Source of the DNA: Gemmatimonadaceae bacterium
Lineage (GTDB): Bacteria; Gemmatimonadota; Gemmatimonadetes; Gemmatimonadales; Gemmatimonadaceae
Assembly (NCBI GenBank): GCA_036273715.1
Contig: DASUHB010000034.1
Location: 1-64,000, forward strand
DNA: 64,000 nt
Direction: 5' to 3'
Made by a program: the position numbers and the translations under genes. Of this stretch, positions 60,232 through 64,000 are shown one piece after another. How positions within the stretch are numbered: the first letter of the stretch is position 1; each line of letters opens with the position of its first letter. Under the pieces are notes generated by a model. It was not told the origin of the DNA, ran no database searches, and saw nothing but the letters and a program-made list of their open reading frames with translations.

Positions 60232-62889
60232 CTACTTCTTCGGCTCCAGGATGTCGCCGATACGGTGGTCGGCGGCTTCGAGATGAAAGCGCGTCTCTTC
60301 GTTGGCGGCTTTCGGAATCGCACGACGGATGTCCGCGCGCAGGGCGAGCAGCTCGCCGCGCAGTTCCGACTTCACGTCCTCCGAGAGCGGAATGTTCCGA
60401 CGGCCAAACGGATTGCGCGGCGGTCCGGCCGGCCGTGCCGACTCGTCAGGCGGATTCAATTTGCTGTTCAGTTGCGTCAGATACACCATCTGCAGCTCGC
60501 GTCGATACGCATCGATCGAGACACGTCCCGCCGACAGCTCCGACCAGATGCCGTTCTGCAGATCGCTCAGCATGTTGGGGAGCGGATAGACCGTGCTCTT
60601 GTCGGTCGCCACTGCTTCCTCTTCGATCAACCGGTTCATGCGGTTGTCGTTGAGGACAGACGCGAGCACACGGGATTGCGCGGCGACGACGCGATTGATC
60701 ATGCCCTCCGCCTCGATCCGACGGCTGAGCTCGGGACGGATCAGATACGACGGTGTGCGGAACACGTTGTCGTTGAGGAATTTCATGGCTGCCACTTCAC
60801 GGGCTCGCGGCAGCGGCTTGTACACGGGACCCGGCTGGCTGCCCGACTTGTACTGCACCTCCGCGCCGGCGATGACGGTCACGACGTGCGTCGCCTCGGT
60901 GGCCCATTGGCCGACCGTGCGATCGTAAATCTCCTTCATGTCGCTGTTGTCCTGGGCCGCTTTCGTGGTCGCGCCGGCGATGTATCCCATCACGCGCGCG
61001 ATGTTCTTGAATCCATAGGTGGTGGACCACACCGGATCGGCGTCGCCAACGGCTTCGGTGAGTGTGCCGAAGTCGCCGAAGTCATTGCTCTCGGAGAAGC
61101 GATACCAGGGAATCGAGTCCTGCTGCATGGCCCACTTGTCCAGCGTTGGGCGCTCTTCGTCCGGCGTCTTGGCGTCGGGGATCGGCGTGTAGCCCCACAT
61201 GATCGCGAACTTGTCGTACGGACCGATCCGCGGGACGATGTCCTCGAGCGCGATGTGGTCTTCCGGTTGGGCCACGTAATTGAACCGCGAGTAGTCCATG
61301 ATGCTCGGGCTGTGGCCCATCTTGTGGACCCAGGTCGCACTGCGGACGCTGTCGGCCGGATACGTCGAGCTGCCTAACTGATCGTGCCGGAGGCCCAGCG
61401 TGTGGCCGATTTCGTGGGCGACCACGAACTCGAGCAGCCGGCCCATGAGCGAGTCGGGCATCGGGAACGACCGTGCGCGCGGATCGAGCTGCGAGGCCTG
61501 CGTGAAGTACCAGTCACGCTGCAGGTTGAGCACGTTCTGGAAGATGCGCACCGATCCGTTGAGGATTTCTCCGGTGCGCGGGTCGCTGACGTGCGGGCCA
61601 ACCGCGTTTTCAATTGTCGACGGCAGCCATCGTATCATCGTATGTCTGATGTCTTCCGGCGACCACGTCGAATCATTGGCCGGCGGATCTTTGGCGATGA
61701 TCGCGTCCTTGAAGCCCGCTGCCTCGAACGCCACCTGCCAATCCGTAATCGCCTTCCGAATCCACGGCTTCCATTCATCGGGCGTCCCAGGATCGACATA
61801 GTACACGATTTGCTTTTTCGGAATGCAGAGGTCGCCGACCCGCTGGTCCGAACATTCGAGACGATACCGCGAGATGTATTGACGCCGGGCCGCGCGCTGC
61901 TCGAGACCGAAGTCGACCTGATCGATGGAGAAGTACCCCACCCGCTCGTCGAACCGGCGCGGCATCATCGGATGATCGGGCAGCCGCACCAGGCTCCAGT
62001 GCGCAAGCACACTGATCGCTTCCGCGTTGGCTTGCGGTTGCGCCGGCTGCGGAGCACCAAAACGCCCGCCTTCCGGCGCCGGAATGCCGGTCTGCGCGGC
62101 CTGAATCTCAACGTTCTCCGGGAACGCCGCCGCGCTCTCGATGTACGAGCGGCGCTCATCGATCCGACCCCGAATCGCCGCGAACTCAGGCACTTCGCTC
62201 GTATAGAGGCGCGTCACATCGATGACGGCCGCGCTGTCGGGACCGTACGCCTCCACGTTGAAGATCGCAACGATGGGCGCATAGTTGGACGCCTCGACCG
62301 ACCGGTAGACCGCGAGCGACGAATCGGCGGTGATCGAGAAGGTCGGTGACCGGAGAATGATGCGATCGCCATCGCGCTGCCACACGAGCGTGCGTTCGCC
62401 GAACTCATCGCCCCCATACTCGCCGAAGCCGCCTCGCGGCTGATCGGGCTCTGCTGCAGCCGCCCGATCGTACCGGCCGACGAGGAGCATGTCGACGCCG
62501 AGCTGTTTCTGCGGGATCTCGAAATAGAGACGGTCGCACTGGACGTGGACGATGAACATGCCGCGATAGGTCTTCGCGGCGCGCGTGATGACGCGATCGT
62601 AGGGCCGCGGGCGCGGTGCGCCGGTCGCAACCTGACGGGCGGCACCGGTGTCTCGCGCGGCTGCGGCCGCTGCCGCAGCGGGTGCCGCTCCGCCGGGTGC
62701 GCCGGGTGCGCCACCGCCACCACCTCCTCCTCCGGCTCCGCATACCGCTCCGCGCGCCGGGCGCTGCTCCGAGATCATTGCTGTTGCGGGCTGCCGTACG
62801 GGCTCAGGCGCCTGCTGACTAGGTTTGTGGGCGCAGGCAGCCGCGGATGCGGCCGCCAGTGCCAGGGCGGGAAGAAGTTTTCGATTCAT
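60232..62889 (-). CDS. secreted zinc-dependent metalloprotease (DUF5117-type)
   Basis: An 885-residue protein with a lipoprotein-type signal ([15 protein letters not shown]) and a low-complexity Gly/Ala/Pro linker. Residues 100-300 match the DUF5117/DUF5118 precursor region and the catalytic zinc motif is [11 protein letters not shown] (about 491-501), an extended HExxHxxGxxH. The Met-turn is probably in [11 protein letters not shown]. The role is secreted proteolysis. The family is common in Gemmatimonadota and Bacteroidota. It contains only one GTTAGGC in 2.7 kb. Confidence 0.9.
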   Translation of the reverse strand: MNRKLLPALALAAASAAACAHKPSQQAPEPVRQPATAMISEQRPARGAVCGAGGGGGGGGAPGAPGGAAPAAAAAAAARDTGAARQVATGAPRPRPYDRVITRAAKTYRGMFIVHVQCDRLYFEIPQKQLGVDMLLVGRYDRAAAAEPDQPRGGFGEYGGDEFGERTLVWQRDGDRIILRSPTFSITADSSLAVYRSVEASNYAPIVAIFNVEAYGPDSAAVIDVTRLYTSEVPEFAAIRGRIDERRSYIESAAAFPENVEIQAAQTGIPAPEGGRFGAPQPAQPQANAEAISVLAHWSLVRLPDHPMMPRRFDERVGYFSIDQVDFGLEQRAARRQYISRYRLECSDQRVGDLCIPKKQIVYYVDPGTPDEWKPWIRKAITDWQVAFEAAGFKDAIIAKDPPANDSTWSPEDIRHTMIRWLPSTIENAVGPHVSDPRTGEILNGSVRIFQNVLNLQRDWYFTQASQLDPRARSFPMPDSLMGRLLEFVVAHEIGHTLGLRHDQLGSSTYPADSVRSATWVHKMGHSPSIMDYSRFNYVAQPEDHIALEDIVPRIGPYDKFAIMWGYTPIPDAKTPDEERPTLDKWAMQQDSIPWYRFSESNDFGDFGTLTEAVGDADPVWSTTYGFKNIARVMGYIAGATTKAAQDNSDMKEIYDRTVGQWATEATHVVTVIAGAEVQYKSGSQPGPVYKPLPRAREVAAMKFLNDNVFRTPSYLIRPELSRRIEAEGMINRVVAAQSRVLASVLNDNRMNRLIEEEAVATDKSTVYPLPNMLSDLQNGIWSELSAGRVSIDAYRRELQMVYLTQLNSKLNPPDESARPAGPPRNPFGRRNIPLSEDVKSELRGELLALRADIRRAIPKAANEETRFHLEAADHRIGDILEPKK

Positions 62890-63153
62890 CACAGAGGTGG
62901 ACCGCCGGAGATGAGTAGAGCGCCCGACTCGACCAGCGGCAGGTCGAGATGGACAAGGGAGGCGACAAGCTAACGACGCACGACGGGGCCGATTCGCTGA
63001 AGCATTATTCATCGCGGTTTCACACATTCGCCAGAGTGTGCGTCCATCAATTTGCAAGGGCATTTTCGTCTGGCGACGCGCCCTTCGAGCGGTGTAGCAT
63101 TGGCTATAGGCCCGTCAGCGGCCGCAGACCTCGTTCGACTCACTGGTCACCCC

Positions 63154-64000
63154 ATGATTTCTGACGGCGGCGACAAACCCGCGCCCCTCATCAAGCCGCC
63201 CGCGCTCGTCAAAGGCGACGCAATCGGAGTCGTCGCGCCGTCGTACGCGCCGCGTCCCGGGTGGCTCGTGCGCGGCGTGAAGGCGTTGGAGCACGTCGGC
63301 TTCAGCGTCGTGCTCGACCCCGAGATCTCGAAGGGCCGGCGATTCAAGCGCGCCGAAGATGAGCGGCGCGCCGAGAATTTCATGGGCGTGTGGCTGGATC
63401 CGAAGGTCAAAGCCGTGGTCGGCGGCACAGGCGGCTATGGCGCGGTGCGTATGCTGCCCTATCTCGAGCCGGAGATTTTCCGCCGCAACCCAAAACCGTT
63501 CGTCGGCTACTCGGACATCACGGCGCTCCATCTCTGGCTCATGCGCCGAGCAGGCCTCCGCGTTTTTCACGGGCCCACGGTGGACGATCTGATTCCGAGC
63601 GCGCGCGACCCGACGATGGCCTCGCTGCTCAACGCGCTCATGATCCCCAAACCGCCGGCGAAGCTGGGCAAGGGCATGGCGCGCGTGCTGCGGCCCGGGC
63701 GCGCGACGGGCCGTCTCATCGGCGGCAACCTGTCGTTAGTCCAGCAGACGATCGGCACGCCGTACGAAGTCGATACGCGCGACGCGATCCTCTTCCTCGA
63801 GGAAACGCGCGATCCGATGAGCGTGCTCGACGAGCGGCTCGTGCACCTCCGCGCCGCGGGCCTGCTGCGCGCGGTGAAGGGCATCGTGTTCGGCCAGCTC
63901 TCGATCGACCGCTCGGAGGAAGATGAGTTCGAGGACTTCCTGCTCGACCTGGTCTCGGACCTCAACGTGCCGGTGCTCGCCGACTTCCCGGCCGGACACG
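63154..64000 (+). CDS. LD-carboxypeptidase (peptidase S66 family), truncated by window end
   Basis: The frame is open from the ATG at 63154 to the window end, giving 282 codons of a protein normally about 300-350 residues. The sequence matches S66 LD-carboxypeptidase: DAIGVVAPSYAPRPGW, VVGGTGGYGAVRMLPYL, the nucleophile Ser in FVGYSDITALHLWL and the Glu in AILFLEETRDPM. The enzyme trims L,D-peptide ends of recycled peptidoglycan in the cytosol. The missing part would hold the catalytic His. It is divergent from the metalloprotease. Confidence 0.92.
   Translation, partial: MISDGGDKPAPLIKPPALVKGDAIGVVAPSYAPRPGWLVRGVKALEHVGFSVVLDPEISKGRRFKRAEDERRAENFMGVWLDPKVKAVVGGTGGYGAVRMLPYLEPEIFRRNPKPFVGYSDITALHLWLMRRAGLRVFHGPTVDDLIPSARDPTMASLLNALMIPKPPAKLGKGMARVLRPGRATGRLIGGNLSLVQQTIGTPYEVDTRDAILFLEETRDPMSVLDERLVHLRAAGLLRAVKGIVFGQLSIDRSEEDEFEDFLLDLVSDLNVPVLADFPAGH

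Larger units (their letters stand above)
676..61378. repeat. dispersed heptamer GTTAGGC/GCCTAAC (about 88 copies)
   Basis: A dispersed 7-bp word, usually inside CGTTAGGC/GCCTAACG, occurring about every 700 bp from 676 to 61378 on both strands (about 39 plus, 49 minus). About 7 would be expected from composition at roughly 67% G+C. Most copies lie inside genes, in frames giving Leu-Gly (TTA GGC), Pro-Asn (CCT AAC), Leu-Thr (CTA ACG) or Val-Arg (GTT AGG). dnaE2 has eight copies. Counts are by eye, so treat them as approximate. Confidence 0.8.

Noticed and set aside
676-61378. Integron attC sites or a cassette array
   Set aside because: GTTAGGC and GCCTAAC match the attC core words GTTRRRY and RYYYAAC, but copies are in both orientations inside ordinary housekeeping genes. 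There is no integrase and no recurring 57-141-bp inverted structure between pairs.
676-61378. KOPS- or Chi-like polarised motif
   Set aside because: Counts are nearly balanced between strands (39 and 49), with no block of one orientation. A window-scale sample cannot show replichore polarity, but gives no support for it.

Overview
The window is about two-thirds G+C, densely coded on both strands, and carries no rRNA, prophage, transposase or CRISPR array. Its gene content suggests a soil-type member of the Gemmatimonadota: an S9 peptidase, a DUF5117-type metalloprotease, three tandem DUF4097 proteins, a SARP-kinase fusion, a long-form IspH and an ImuAB/DnaE2 mutasome. This placement is inferred from gene content only; there is no marker rRNA.

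Layout. 1-2.5 kb: tRNA-Gln, two secreted proteins and tRNA-Ala followed by a repeat-bearing non-coding tail. 2.7-9.5 kb: a threonine dehydratase-like enzyme, RNase Z, several small lipoproteins, DUF2203, a lipoprotein fused in frame to an acyl-CoA thioesterase, and a putative glycoside hydrolase. 9.5-18.7 kb: mainly leftward genes (cysteine desulfurase-like and hydroxyisobutyrate dehydrogenase-like pair, acyl-CoA dehydrogenase, SURF1, DUF72, Usp, Nudix, rhodanese), with a cysteine-less HMA protein and a membrane glycosyltransferase. 18.9-26.9 kb: an S9 peptidase, then a two-gene adenine methyltransferase/SNF2-helicase module preceded by a hairpin-like repeat. 27-31.7 kb: a phosphatase and an operon of ECF sigma factor, zinc-finger anti-sigma factor and three DUF4097 proteins. 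32-36 kb: a membrane metallopeptidase-like protein, a GT-C-like membrane protein and the SARP-kinase fusion. 36-42 kb: histidine catabolism (hutU, hutI), a sulfite dehydrogenase/cytochrome pair and an AAA ATPase. 42.4-49.1 kb: radical SAM protein, imuA, imuB and dnaE2, probably a DNA-damage mutagenesis operon. 49-55.5 kb: secreted, SET-domain, methyltransferase, ABC exporter and FHA genes. 55.6-59.5 kb: ispH, a mutarotase-like gene, xdhC and a mocA-like gene in one leftward operon. 59.5-64 kb: a long non-coding stretch, a zinc metalloprotease, and an LD-carboxypeptidase cut by the window end.

The most unusual property is not a gene. The heptamer GTTAGGC/GCCTAAC occurs about 88 times by my hand count, against about 7 expected from composition. 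Copies lie in both orientations, mostly inside genes, and use codons that are otherwise rare here (TTA, CTA, AGG, CCT). Four genes have their stop codon inside a copy, and some copies form close inverted pairs. This looks like a dispersed signal under selection (an uptake-like, HIP1-like, methylation or nucleoid signal). I know of no description of it.

The second candidate is the stand-alone methyltransferase/helicase pair at 21.4-26.9 kb. It resembles half of a class 1 DISARM system but has no recognisable nuclease and no drmABC genes beside it.
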